Shown here piece by piece: positions 1 to 10,785 of a DNA stretch of 64,000 nt. Every line of letters begins with the position of its first letter. The stretch's first letter is position 1. Position numbers and translations under genes: made by a program. The notes beneath the pieces are model-generated. The model searched no databases, was not told the DNA's origin, and was given only the letters and a program-made list of their open reading frames with translations. The DNA lies in NCBI GenBank assembly GCA_030272585.1, contig BSYQ01000011.1, positions 3,968,001-4,032,000 on the forward strand. Reading direction: 5' to 3'. The DNA comes from Bryopsis sp. KO-2023. Its lineage: Eukaryota; Chlorophyta; Ulvophyceae; Bryopsidales; Bryopsidaceae.

Positions 1-1063
1 TGCAGTCGAATCTGGAAAGCAAATCGAAGGGCTGCAAAAATTCAGCATTGGCTGCGCTGTTTTTGATGAACAATGTTCAGTTCATGGTGCGATCGGTGGA
101 GCAATCCAAAGCTGCCCTACTGTTGGGGACATCATGGATGAGTCGGCACAAACAGGTATCGAACTCAAACAAAATCAATCATTGATCGGCATTTTTTTTT
201 GAATTTATATATATATTGAATTGAATTGAAAGTATTTTACACGAGGCCAAACGGCTGAGTGTACCCTGTTCACGGAAATCATATATATATATATTTATAT
301 ATGTGATCGTTGCACTAAAATTGAGGACCCTGAATTCATATCATGTTGGTTTTTGCTGGCAGGTGGTGGAGGATTATTGCATGCAGTATTTCGCAATCAC
401 TTGGGAGCCCATAATTTCTTCTTTGAATCGGCACATGGACGATTTGAAGCTGGGGAGCGTTCCCAAAAGGAATTCCGCCATCAAAGAGAGGTTCAAGAAT
501 TTCAATCGCTTGTTCACCGAAATCCACGAAACGCAAAGCGAATGGGCGATTCCAGATGCTGACCAAAAGCGATCGGTCAAGAAAAGGATACTGGAGGAGG
601 CGCTGCCGGCCTATGCCAGCTTTCATGATGCGATGGAAAAAATTTCGTTCGCCAAAACGAAGGAAAAATATTTCAAGTGAGTGCTGTTCCAAGAAACTTG
701 AAAAGAAAAAAAAAGCGAAATTTTTTTTTTTTTCCTTTTTTTTTTTTTCAAATTGTTTTTGTGTTTTTGTGAAGGTCACTTCATTGTTTTTTGTGGGTTT
801 TTTTTGAGTTTATCGTTTCGATTTCTAAATTTTCAGACTTTTTTTTAATTGCCCGGCAAAGATTGGGAGACCCCCTCCGGATCAGAGCAAAAATCTTTTG
901 TAAAATTTTGTCATCTTTTTCCCTTTTTTTTTCCCGCTGCTTTTACTTTATTTTTTGCTTTGCTGATGAATCCATTTCTTGTTTTTGGATTTCCAGATAT
1001 ACAGTCGGTCAAATGGAACAAATCATAAACGAGGACCTTTTCGAGAACAAAATCGGAAAATGA
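1..1063 (+). CDS. EXO70: Exocyst complex subunit EXO70, C-terminal exons (5' partial)
   Basis: EXO70 is the exocyst subunit that binds plasma-membrane phosphoinositides and helps tether secretory vesicles. Three exons are visible: 1-155, 363-676 and 997-1063, joined by GT-AG introns with consistent phases (0, then 2). The first exon encodes the conserved block with FLMNN followed by a stretch ending in SWMSRHK. The second has the typical ERFKNFNRLFTEIHETQ and the W-x-(I/V)-P-D motif, then LPAYASFHDA. The third ends in a short tail after YTVGQMEQIINEDLF and stops with TGA at 1061-1063. Order and spacing match the C-terminal helical bundle of plant and animal EXO70. The N-terminal part lies outside the window. 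The 320-bp second intron has the poly-T tracts typical of this locus. The family call is confident; exact junctions are read by eye. Confidence 0.88.
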
Positions 1064-4000
1064 TTTTCTGGGTTATTTTCAAACAATGCAAGTGCAACCT
1101 CTTGATGTGCAAGGCCAGGGAGTGTTTTTTTTTGACAATAGATTATTCATTGTCTGTGTGTGTAAAATTAATGATGCGAAGATGATGGGTCAAAAGAGGT
1201 GGGGAAGTTGTGAATGAGTTTTCTGCAAGCGTGTAAATTAGTGATCGATTTTGCCTCGTGATTCTGAAAGAGTCGGAAAATCTTGACCGAAGAATCGATG
1301 GAGGAGGAAATTGGATTTTTGTTGTCCAGCAATGCAAAATCGGTTGTAGTGGCTTGTCAAAAATTCACATTGTAGAACAAGAGTTTTTCATCACAAAAAG
1401 CGATCTGCGGACACACACACACACACACATAATATATAATGAGTGCACTTTGCATGCAAATTGATGCAGAAATAAATCCTTGGAGAACACATGGAAATTT
1501 CTGTGTGAGGGAGAAAACAATAATACCGTATTTTCTCTAACAGTGTCGCACTCTCTAATAATCCGAGCACGGCGGCAAGTACATGCAAAAAATCGTCTGA
1601 ATTAAGTCACGATTCGTCAATCAGAACGAAACTTTGATGGTGGCTGTGCAATGTTTTTATCATAGTACAGTTAAAATTTTGTAGCGTTTCAGAAAGTGGT
1701 TTGTGTACTTGTCTAAAAACTTTTTGAGAAAAAAATGCTCTCTTATTGGTCACATTTGGTCACGAGAGTTGTACAATCGGTCAAAAGAAAAAACAGGCAA
1801 AAGAAAGCAAGCTGAAAGCAGTTTTTTGAAAGATACCGTCGACTAGTCAAACTGAAAGTGTCAAGCCTGAAAAGGGAGCTTGTTGTTAGGGTGCACTGAT
1901 CTATTGACATCCCCCCCCCCCCCCCATTTTTTTCCCGATGGGGTTGATTTTGACTTCTTTGTTAAGAGGGCGGGCAGTTTTGGAGGGATGCGACTGTCGA
2001 AAAAAAAGGTACTGAAGAATTGAAAGGTGGAATTAGTTTTCTATCTTTTTCTTTTTTCAAAAAAGTTGAAGTTTAATCTGTGTAAAGCGGTGAAACAAAG
2101 TTTTTATCACGCCTGCGTTTCCTTCGATATATTTTTTATGCCTTTTTTTTTAAAGCATTTTCTTTTGTGGACCTCCCCCCCCCCTCCTTCAAGTGGGGGA
2201 AAAAAAAACATACATTAAAACAATTTAGATAGCACGGCAGCACTTTTTTTAAAGCCAGTCTCTTGATTATTTTATTTTTTATTTTTTTGGGGGGGGGGGC
2301 AAGGGGGCAGAGTTCTCATTTGTTGAGGGAAAATGACAGACACAAGACAAAAATCAACTCAAAAGGCAACAGTTTACAGTTCTCAATGCAGCAACTGACA
2401 GTTTTTTTCCTATCATACATCCCCTTCTTCTTCCGATCAAAAAAACCAAAACTGTTTTTATATGGTTTTCATACTTCTCCTTTTCTTTTTTTTTCAATAC
2501 CCCTCTGTAGCTTTTTTTTTTCTTCCTTTGCCAGAAGAAAAAAGAAAAGAAAAAAAAGTTCCAGAAAAACCAGAAAAATTCGTGAACATTGAAAAAACCT
2601 TTTTTTTTCTTTTGCAGTGTTGGTTGAAAACATTCCTGGAACCTTTCATTGGAAGCCCCTCGTTCTTTCTGATAAAAAAAAGCTAGAAAACGGGGAAAAA
2701 AACCCATTCATTTTCTTTTAAAGCAAAACAAGTTGAAAAATAATGCAGTACTTTTCAGACTAGCCCAGCCAAAGCACATTTCCAATTCTAAAACAAACCC
2801 CCACCTCAACTTTGCAGACAAAGGGAAAAAAGAACATCCAATGTTATTAGTTGCCGTTTTTTTCTCTCGACTAGCTTCCTTAAACAATGAGATGGCCAAG
2901 TTATAACGTTCAGGTTTGAAACTGAAAACAAAAATATACAGTTTTTTTTCCCCTTTTTTTTCAAGATTTCCTTTCCAGTTCGTGACTGCTGCTACTAATC
3001 GCACTAACCGAACTTCAGCTAACCACCTGTTTCTGTTTTTTCTTTTTCCTTCCATCCCCCCCCCCCCTTTTTTTTCCTTATCCTCTAGTTTGTCTTTTTT
3101 AATTTATGACTCTTCCATCCTCTAGATGACTAATTGCTATTCTGGGATTTTCTTTTATTTTTATTTCCACAGTTTTAACCCCAGAAATATATCAGCTAGA
3201 ATAACACAGAGAAACTTATTTTCCATCCATCTATTTTTTTTTCGATTTGCAGGGCCTCCCTCACCGATCCAAATCGGGTTAAGAAAAACACAGGAACGAA
3301 AAAAAATCCAATCGCTTTCAATACAAAAACGAAAGTATTTCCTGACTTTTTTTTGATTTTCCAAGCCAACCCCCCCCCACACAAAAACCGCTCCTTACTC
3401 AGAACTCAAAAAAGCTTTGATTCTTATTCGCTAAATTCGCTAGAAACCAGATGACTAATGGTCATAAATCCAGAATGTTTCTTTTTTTTTGTCCTTCTTT
3501 TTTGGAACTTCTTTTTCTTTCGAAATTTCTCCTGTAAAGAGCATCATTGCAGCGTTTGCTGAAAATTCTTGTTTTTTTTTCTCCTTTTTCCCAACCCCAA
3601 ACCAGAACACCTTCCAAACTGCCATCGATATGGGCGGGTCTGGTCCCTAAATGACATTCCTCCCGTTTCGTTGCATATCAAAAAAACAAGCAGCAAAACT
3701 GGTCATATCACAAACCCCACACTAATAGGATTCAAGCACCCCCCCCCCTCCTCCAATCAAGTAACATCGGAGACTGAACCATGGCAAACCCAAAACGTTC
3801 AACAAGCAGCCAAGGTTATTTCAGTCCAGTTTCTGCTAAGGAACGACACTCAGAATGGTTTTTGAAACCTGTGAATATCGACCATTCAAATCGTTTGTTC
3901 ACCCCTATCCCCTTCTTTTTTTTTTTTCCGTTTCTTTTCCCTGTTTCTCTCATTCCTTTTTTTTCTTTTTCTTTTTTTTTCCATCACGATTGATGCAATG

Positions 4001-4613
4001 TAAACTGTTCTGACAAAAATCCACTGGAGCGGCATGATGTCATAAAGACTCAAAGTCCCCCCCTTCCCCCCCCCCCGTTTTTTTTCCCCTTTTTTTGCAG
4101 TTTTTCTGCTCCAGGCAGGATATCTTTTCGCACAACTAGCAACAGTCGAGCGGAAGCTTCTTCAGAATTTCTGTAAATTTGAAACGACATTGTGTCGATT
4201 TTCCACCACAAATATGTCCTTTCTGAAAAAAAAAAAAAATCCCTATGGGAATAAAAAACAGTAGGTGACGTACTTGGCACGTTTTTTTTTTTTTTTTCTT
4301 TCCTGGAAATAATAAAACACAAGCAGTTTTAAAAAAAGACATACCTTTCAGCCCTGTAAACTGAAATTTTTGCACATGCTTTCCAACTACCCCCCTCCCC
4401 TTAAAAAAAAAAGCTAACCTTGTTCAAAACTTGTAAAGGTGGTGTTGCTTTTTTCATTCCTAATATGTTTTCCGTAGGAAATTCTTTGCTTGTTTTTTCA
4501 GCATTTTTTCGTGGGGCAGGGTGGTTGGGTTATCATTAAAAAGATGAAAAAAACCAAAAAAAAAAAAGAAAAAGTAGAAGAAAAAAAAAGCCTCCTTTTT
4601 TTTTTTTTGGTGA
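1064..4613. other. Gene-poor stretch with homopolymer runs
   Basis: I see no supportable coding exon in these 3.5 kb. The DNA is dominated by poly-T, poly-A and poly-C runs, for example poly-C near 1912-1925, 3057-3067, 3740 and 4064-4077. Short open frames here translate to Phe/Lys/Pro-rich strings caused by those runs. The left end probably contains the EXO70 3'UTR and the right end the 3'UTR of the convergent membrane-protein gene. Confidence 0.6.
1411..1428. repeat. (AC)9 microsatellite
   Basis: A perfect dinucleotide AC run, directly visible, in the spacer downstream of EXO70. Confidence 0.9.
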
Positions 4614-6403
4614 TCACAGTGGATGTGCGATGGCAGCCACTCTCCAAGACAAAACCAGCAGCATTCCGAAACCCGAAATTTGCTGAAAAGCATCTCCAAG
4701 TTTCTGAACCCTGGGGGGGGTCGTCTCTGGTTGGACCTCAGCCTCGTCCAAAGCAGCAATGAATTTCATTCGAGATCGCCGCTCCAATCGCCAAGCTCCG
4801 TATGTCATGCAAACCATCCCAACGAACAACTGAAGAAAGGTGAAAGTCCTTCGACAGAGAATGGCGTCTGGGAGGTCGCCTGCACCACCCTGATTTGGAA
4901 CGAAAACTCGATCTCGTAGCATGGAGTCCATGATTTTCGGAACGAGCATTTTGCTAGAATTCATCAATCGTTCGCAGAATTGACTGGAGGCCCACCCCAA
5001 AAAAAAATACAGGAAAAACACAAACACAAACACATGAAAAAATCAAAATTGAAAAAGAAAATAAGAGAAAGTTCAGGATTGCACGCAAGGAAAAAAGATA
5101 TTTTTTTTATTTTTGAAGATTTTTTCTATTTACTTCTTTTTCACATACTGTGGGAGTCCGCCACTGCTTGGCTAGGGATATTCATTCCAACTACATCATT
5201 CGAAAGGAAAAAAGAAAAAGAAAACAAGCTTCACAGTTTCTACAGATATGAAAGAAATAAACCCAGTCCTAAAAAAACGAAAAAATAAAAATAAACAAAT
5301 AAGAGAACCAACAAGTCTTCCGTCTAATTCGAATCAACTATGACGAACGGCTTTTTCTTTCTTTTCCCCTTTTTTTCTTCAAAACAATTCCATATATATT
5401 TTTTAAATATAGCTCTACAATTTACATAATATATATATATATCAATATATTAATAATCCCCCTTTTCCCAACCCCAACCTCATTGCAGTGGCATGCCACA
5501 CCATAGACGCATATGAACTCGAAATCAAATACAAGTGGAGGCCGGTTCGGTGACGTAGCATCAAAAAGAGGTGAACGAAAAATCCACTGAAAGCCAATGT
5601 ATAGATGGGCGAGGTTTTTCCCCCAGAATATTCAATCCGACTGTGGATCCTCGAAAAACTTGCCAACAGAGTCACTTGAATCAACCTGAACATATTAAAA
5701 ATGGGAAAAAAAAACCGCAGAAAAGAAAAGTTGAAAAATGATATGAAGAAAATAAAAAGGGAACAAAGGATTTTGAACTGTGGGGTTTCAGTTTCTAGCC
5801 GTTTGAAAAAAAAAACAATTTTGAAATTTGAAACAATGGAACATACATGGGCCTGTGAAAAAGTGCAAATGACAAATTGAGCAGCATGTCTTGGGATCAA
5901 AAACATATGCAAGATTTTAATACAAACAAAAGAAGTAAAATTGAGATACAGAAAAAAAATTGAGATACAAAAAAAACAACAACAATAAAATGCGTCCGCA
6001 ACTCGTCAGACAGAGGGTCGGCAAGATGTCTGACAAATCGCTCTCTTTTTTTTTTTCGGAACGACACACATCGGTGCTGCTCGATTTCGCTCGGCGAAAT
6101 CCATCCTCACCCAAGCACGAATTGAACTTTCATCCAGTGTCTGAGAAACCAACCCATGGGAACGTATTTTCGACCCTTTCGCTCGATCAAGGGCAAAGCC
6201 AGCATCAGCACACATTGCCCGTATTCCCCCAAAGTGAATTCCAGGCCATTGCCCCGCATGACGGCTCGCAGTCGAACCAACGCCACTATCCGAACGACGA
6301 TCGAGATCCATTGCATGTCGACGGCGCGTATGCTCAGCAGCACACCCTCCCGATATCGCTTTTCCAGATTGGCATCATCGAACGTCAAAAGCCACTGATC
6401 CAT
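4614..6403 (-). CDS. Multipass membrane protein, family not recognised
   Basis: Three exons on the minus strand fit together in phase: 6403-6111 (start ATG at 6403), 5685-5479 and 4983-4614 (TGA stop), giving about 289 aa. Exon 1 begins MDQWLLTFDD and has a hydrophobic stretch around WISIVVRIVALV and another around CVLMLALPL. Exon 2 has one at the start (LIQVTLLASF) and a longer one (PIYTLAFSGFFVHLFLMLR). Exon 3 has a clear membrane segment, FTFLQLFVGMVCMTYGAW, followed by the basic RLERRSR, and a final hydrophobic stretch near the end. I count four to five membrane segments. I do not recognise a family or active-site motif. A donor-like site within exon 3 (after ALDEAE) could instead splice to another terminal exon. 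The gene faces away from the helical-repeat gene at 7.1 kb, leaving about 0.7 kb as a possible shared upstream region. Confidence 0.6.
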
Positions 6404-7128
6404 AGGGGGCCTCTCCCTATCCAGCAAACCCACAGCCGTAGCCGTCGATTCAACGCAACGGTGAACAGCTCCAAATTCGAATTCTTCATGCGCAATCGAA
6501 CAAGGAAACGCGAAAACCTGGCTTTTGGAAAGGAACGGATTCGATTCATTACCTCCGATCCAAAATTCTCTACTGAAGCAAAAACGATCGTTTTTTCGCC
6601 CCCAGGATGCTGAAAGAAATGTTCGGGGAGGGGGGGGGGTACCCAACGAACGGCGTGTTGCGTTCGATCAGCGGCGAAGTGCTGTAAGCAAGTCTTGCAC
6701 AATTTTCTCTTTTGCTGGTGGTGGGCGTCGCAATATGGTGTGTGTGTGGTTCTGCGCGCCGTCAAATCACCCACAGGTAGTAAATAATTATCGTTTATTA
6801 CGTGGGACGATTATTTTCGCATTTCCACCAGAAAGGGCTTCATTTTTTTTCCAGTTTTTTGTTCGGAGGGTTGCTATGCAGTGTCGCGCGCGGTGCTTGG
6901 AGAAAACGGTTCGAAGAGGATGGAGGGGGTCAGACTGGGTTCTGAACACGATCGAGAAAAGTTTCTGGAGCGCAGTGGCTGGGGAGGATTTCAGGTTCAA
7001 GGCATTCCTGAGAACAGTTCAGTTCAGCAGCCAAGATTTGCTTCTCCTGAGAAATTACAAGAAAGCCTCAGAACGTTGCAAGGGGGGGAAAGGCAAAATG
7101 ATAAAACTGTATTAAGCAGTTGTGTTGA
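6404..7128. other. Divergent intergenic region
   Basis: This lies between the start codons of the minus-strand membrane protein (6403) and the plus-strand helical-repeat protein (tentatively 7129), so it should hold both promoters. Open frames run through it on both strands, but none has a recognisable domain. I cannot point to a specific promoter element. Confidence 0.4.
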
Positions 7129-9705
7129 ATGGTTGAGGATCCAAGGAAACTGGAAATTGAGGTAAATTGTTAATTGGATTGTTTCGTCTTTTCGTACAGG
7201 TTGGATGGTTTTGGTTCTGTAAACCAATATATATGCAGCAGGGGGTTGTCTTTTTCAAATACATTTGAGCCAAACGAAAGGACTCCAGGTGAAAATTTCC
7301 TCAATTCCTCTTCTTTTTTTTTTAAGAGAGAAATATGTGTAAGAATATGTTTCCGAACAAACTATACGCACATGAGATTTTCATTTTTTTTTCACTGCTG
7401 CTTTCCTTTAATATTCTTTTTCGAACAACAAAACGCCCACATGATTTTTGTTTTTTTTACTCCTGGACTACAAGACAAATAAAACCCGAAAACTGAAAAT
7501 GAAAGTGAAAATTTTTGAAGATTTTGAAATGAGGCTGGCTTTTGATGCCAGAAGTTGAAAAAAATTGACAACGAGAACTGCAGATGGTCATGTGCAGGAA
7601 TATGGAAAGCTTAATTAAACGATGGGGTCAGACCGGATGATTGCTATGTTTCTTTTTTCTTTTTTTTTTTCTTGTTTCAGTCAGGTTCGAGGGTTCCACA
7701 GGAGTGGCCCCCTTCCGACCAACATTTCACCTTTCGAAGGCTGAGAAAGCCTCTAAACCAAAAAACGTCCCCAAAGAAATACCCCGTGGATGAGGTGGTA
7801 GCTCTGTTCAAGAAAACCTTAGGAATATACCTACGAGACGGCAACACTCTGCATGACTACGACTGGGAAAAATGCAGGGAGGCGGCTTTGACCGACAAAG
7901 ACTCCACCACCCCCCACCGACTAGCCCACATCCTCAATTTCTGCAAGAAAACTGAGAAGCTAGACGTTGAGCTGCTAGGTACTTTGATGGATTATGTCTT
8001 GATCGACCCCACGGCACCCTCAGAAATCACTCCAGTGGAGGCCAGCATGGTGGTCCAATCAATCGGAATGCTTTCCAGGATTGACTCGCAGAAGCGGGGT
8101 TTGAAGTCCAGACCTCAGGGTGGGGAGGATTTCTTTGCCGGCGTGGGTAGGCTGTTTGTGGTGAAGCTGCTTGACGAGTGTCTGACAAGGGAACTGTTCG
8201 GCCATCGACGCTTTCGGCCCTGGGAATTATCCAACACTTTGCATGGGTTGGGCGTGCTGGTGCATTCCACCGGGGGCCTGGATCAGGGAGATGCTGCGAT
8301 CGTCGAAAATGCCGTGAATTACATATTGCAAGAGTTCATGAAAAAGACCTGGTTTCAGGGTAGGGAGGGGGAATGCACCCCTCAGGATTTCGCCAACGTT
8401 TTGCATGGGTGTGTGAATTTGATGAGGTTTTGCGACATCGATCAGGGGCTGACAATGGGGGTGGTGGAAAACATGAAGGCCACCCTTTCGACCCAGGTGC
8501 CGATGTCCGAGCAAGATTTGGCTAATGTGGTGTGGGCTCTGGGGAAGCTGGGTATCCAGAAAAGGGACCTGTTGGGGGTGCTTTGCTGGAGAATGACTGA
8601 CGTAATCGGGGCGTTCAAGGCGAAATCGCTGGCCAATATTGTGTATGGGTTGGGGCTGCTGCGATTTCACAAGAAAGACCTGATGATCAAAATCGGAAAA
8701 CAGGTGGTGAGTGCGGAGCGCATCCACGAGTTCAAAATGCAAGAATTGACCAACATCGTTTACGGTTTCGGGCTGTCCGGGTTTTTCGAGGCTCGAATTT
8801 TCATGATATTGTTGAAGCAAATTTCTAGGCGAATCGAGCAGTTCTCAGCAAGGGAGGTGTCCAACATAGTGTATGGCCTGGGTTTGTTAAAATCGAAAGG
8901 GATCGACATGATATCGAAGTCGGTGGGGGCTTTCATGGAGATTCTGGTTGTAAACGTGTTGGAGAGAAACAGCAAATCGTTCAATTCTCAAGACGTTGCG
9001 AATTTGTGTTGGGGCTGTGGTCGGTTGCTGTTCTACGATGAACAGCTGATGGGGTTTCTGGTGGGCCGATACATGGAGCTGGTGGAAGCCAACGGGAAGG
9101 TGCAGGATTTCGAGGTCAGAATGATCCTGGAGGCCTGCCACGCTTTGGATTATCCAGCCCAGGATTTTTTCGATTTTGCGGATGAAGTGCTACGGGGTGT
9201 CAATGAGGGGGAGAGTGAAAGGTCGCATTCCTCCGAGGAGCGGCACGAGACAGGGACGGATTCAGAGACGGAAGAATATGGAGCAGAAATCGAAAATAAC
9301 ACCGGGGGGGCGGAGGCTCAGGATCAGCCCAAAAAAGAGTGTTACCAGGCAGTGATCGATGAGCTAGCAAACGTTGAGGAAGATGAAAGCAGTTTTGTTA
9401 CCTCGAATCAGAATCGGAACGGCCACAGTGAAAGCCGGAGAGATGATGTGAGGCCTCGCAGGGCCAAGGGCGAACGTCGCCAAAAGGAGTCCGGTGATAG
9501 ATATTATGGTGGCGGTGGGGGGGATGAGTGGGTGCAGAAAAATAGTGATAATGAAGGGAGGAAAAGCTGGGGGCAGGTGTTGAGGAGGAGCCGGACGCGG
9601 CGGGAGAGAATAAATTTATATCAGGAGTTCAATGAATTAGCGGATCAAGATCAGGGGTCTATTGGCCAGAAGGCACCCCGGAAAAAGAAGGGGTCCTCAC
9701 CGTAA
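7129..9705 (+). CDS. Organellar helical-repeat RNA-binding protein (OPR/RAP-type)
   Basis: The main exon starts at 7681 after a strong poly-pyrimidine/CAG acceptor and stays open to 9705 (about 675 aa). It carries at least seven degenerate repeats of about 38 aa with cores such as LSNTLHGLGVLV, FANVLHGCVNLM, LANVVWALGKLG, LANIVYGLGLLRF, LTNIVYGFGLSGF, VSNIVYGLGLLKS and VANLCWGCGRLLF. This is the signature of the alpha-helical repeats in octotricopeptide, Tbc2-like and RAP/FASTK-type proteins, which bind organellar transcripts and act in their stability, processing or translation. I see no C-terminal RAP domain. The last ~180 residues are low-complexity and rich in Ser, Glu, Arg and Gly. The 5' end is tentative: a small exon 7129-7161 (MVEDPRKLEIE) joins in phase 0 but supplies no organelle presequence, so an upstream exon may be missing. 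CC|GTAAGT at the apparent stop is a perfect donor, so the C-terminus may also be spliced. Confidence 0.75.
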
Positions 9706-10785
9706 GTGTTAGGACGACTGGAATGGCACTGGAAGAAGTCCTGTGGTGTTCTGGACGTTTTTTTTTTTTGAAAGTATTCAGATTTGATTAAGGGGAAGTA
9801 ATCGCTTTAGAAAATTCCTGTAATCAGATTCAGCTGGGCTGATTGAACCGCTCTCTTGAAAAATCATTAGTCACGCACGCCGCCACTCGTTGCAACCGTT
9901 TCGTGTCACAATCCTCTCGAAGGAGCGACACTCCCGCTTGTTTCTCTACCCAATCCGATCGCTCGTTTCGTGGCTGGGAAGTCATGGTTCCCTAAAACTG
10001 AATTTTGCTGCCAAGCGACCGAATTCTGTCGCCAAAAGGCACGCGCGTCGTCGATGTCAGACATACATCCACAAGAGGTGGCCGAGGGGCTTGGTCGACC
10101 AGCTGGGCCGACATGACCGCGAAGAAGAGCGGTGCGTGCGTTAGATCTGCTTCGTACTCCGTTTGGCGACAGAACAGAGTCGTTTGGCAGCAAAATGTAT
10201 TCCAAGGAAGGTGCTGCGCAGGTGTGGCGAACCATCCCTGATCCGACCCGCGCCTCCATGTTTCCGCGTCTCCTAATGCGACGGCGGCATGACAGATAAA
10301 TCGAACGCGATGCAGCATGGAAATGGCGGCAGGACACTGCGGTCGTTGGTCCGCGACTTTTTGGGAGGGGTGCTCAGAGCAAGAAAAAGGGCCGCGTTGT
10401 TAGCTTGTGTCGCACTCGCCCGTGTCTTGTGGTGCGCGCAACCAGAAGCTGGCATCAAGATGCCATGACCAGCAACTTCTTCCACCAGTTTGTTGGGAAG
10501 ACCTTGGCTCTTCTGCTGTCATCGAGAACTGCTAATGACATTCTGGCATTCATCTGACCAACCCCCCATTGCAACCCACAGCAATGGGGGTGTCGGCGGT
10601 GGATTGCCGTGAGAATTACCAACTACGACTGCCCAGGAATCTTCCACGACCCGTAGCACGCACTTTTGATGTATTCCTTCCGAATTTACTAATGCCGGTG
10701 TGCAGCACTCAAGTGCCCACAGAAACCCACCCTATTTGTTGCGTTGCTGTTTCTGCGCACCCACTAAGAAAAAACCAAGTCGACA
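9706..10785. other. Intergenic region between helical-repeat and Kazal-GH9 genes
   Basis: No coding exon recognised. It contains the foldback sequence at 10002-10196. The last ~200 bp should contain the promoter and 5'UTR of the secreted Kazal-GH9 gene. Open frames on both strands over 9.9-10.5 kb overlap each other and the foldback and have no recognisable domain. Confidence 0.5.
10002..10196. repeat. Foldback (inverted-repeat) element
   Basis: The left arm (about 10002-10036) and right arm (about 10158-10193) are reverse complements with a few mismatches; the left arm contains TTTTGCTGCCAAGCGACC and the right arm GTCGTTTGGCAGCAAAA. About 120 bp of GC-richer DNA separates them. No clear target-site duplication is visible, so I call it a foldback repeat and not a named transposon. 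Confidence 0.6.

Noticed and set aside
2027-3993. Several Phe/Lys/Pro-rich open frames on both strands
   Set aside because: They are translations of poly-T, poly-A and poly-C runs with no splice-consistent neighbours.
6525-7115. Plus-strand 196-codon frame upstream of the helical-repeat gene
   Set aside because: It starts antisense to the membrane-protein 5' region, has no domain, and does not join the 7681 exon in phase.
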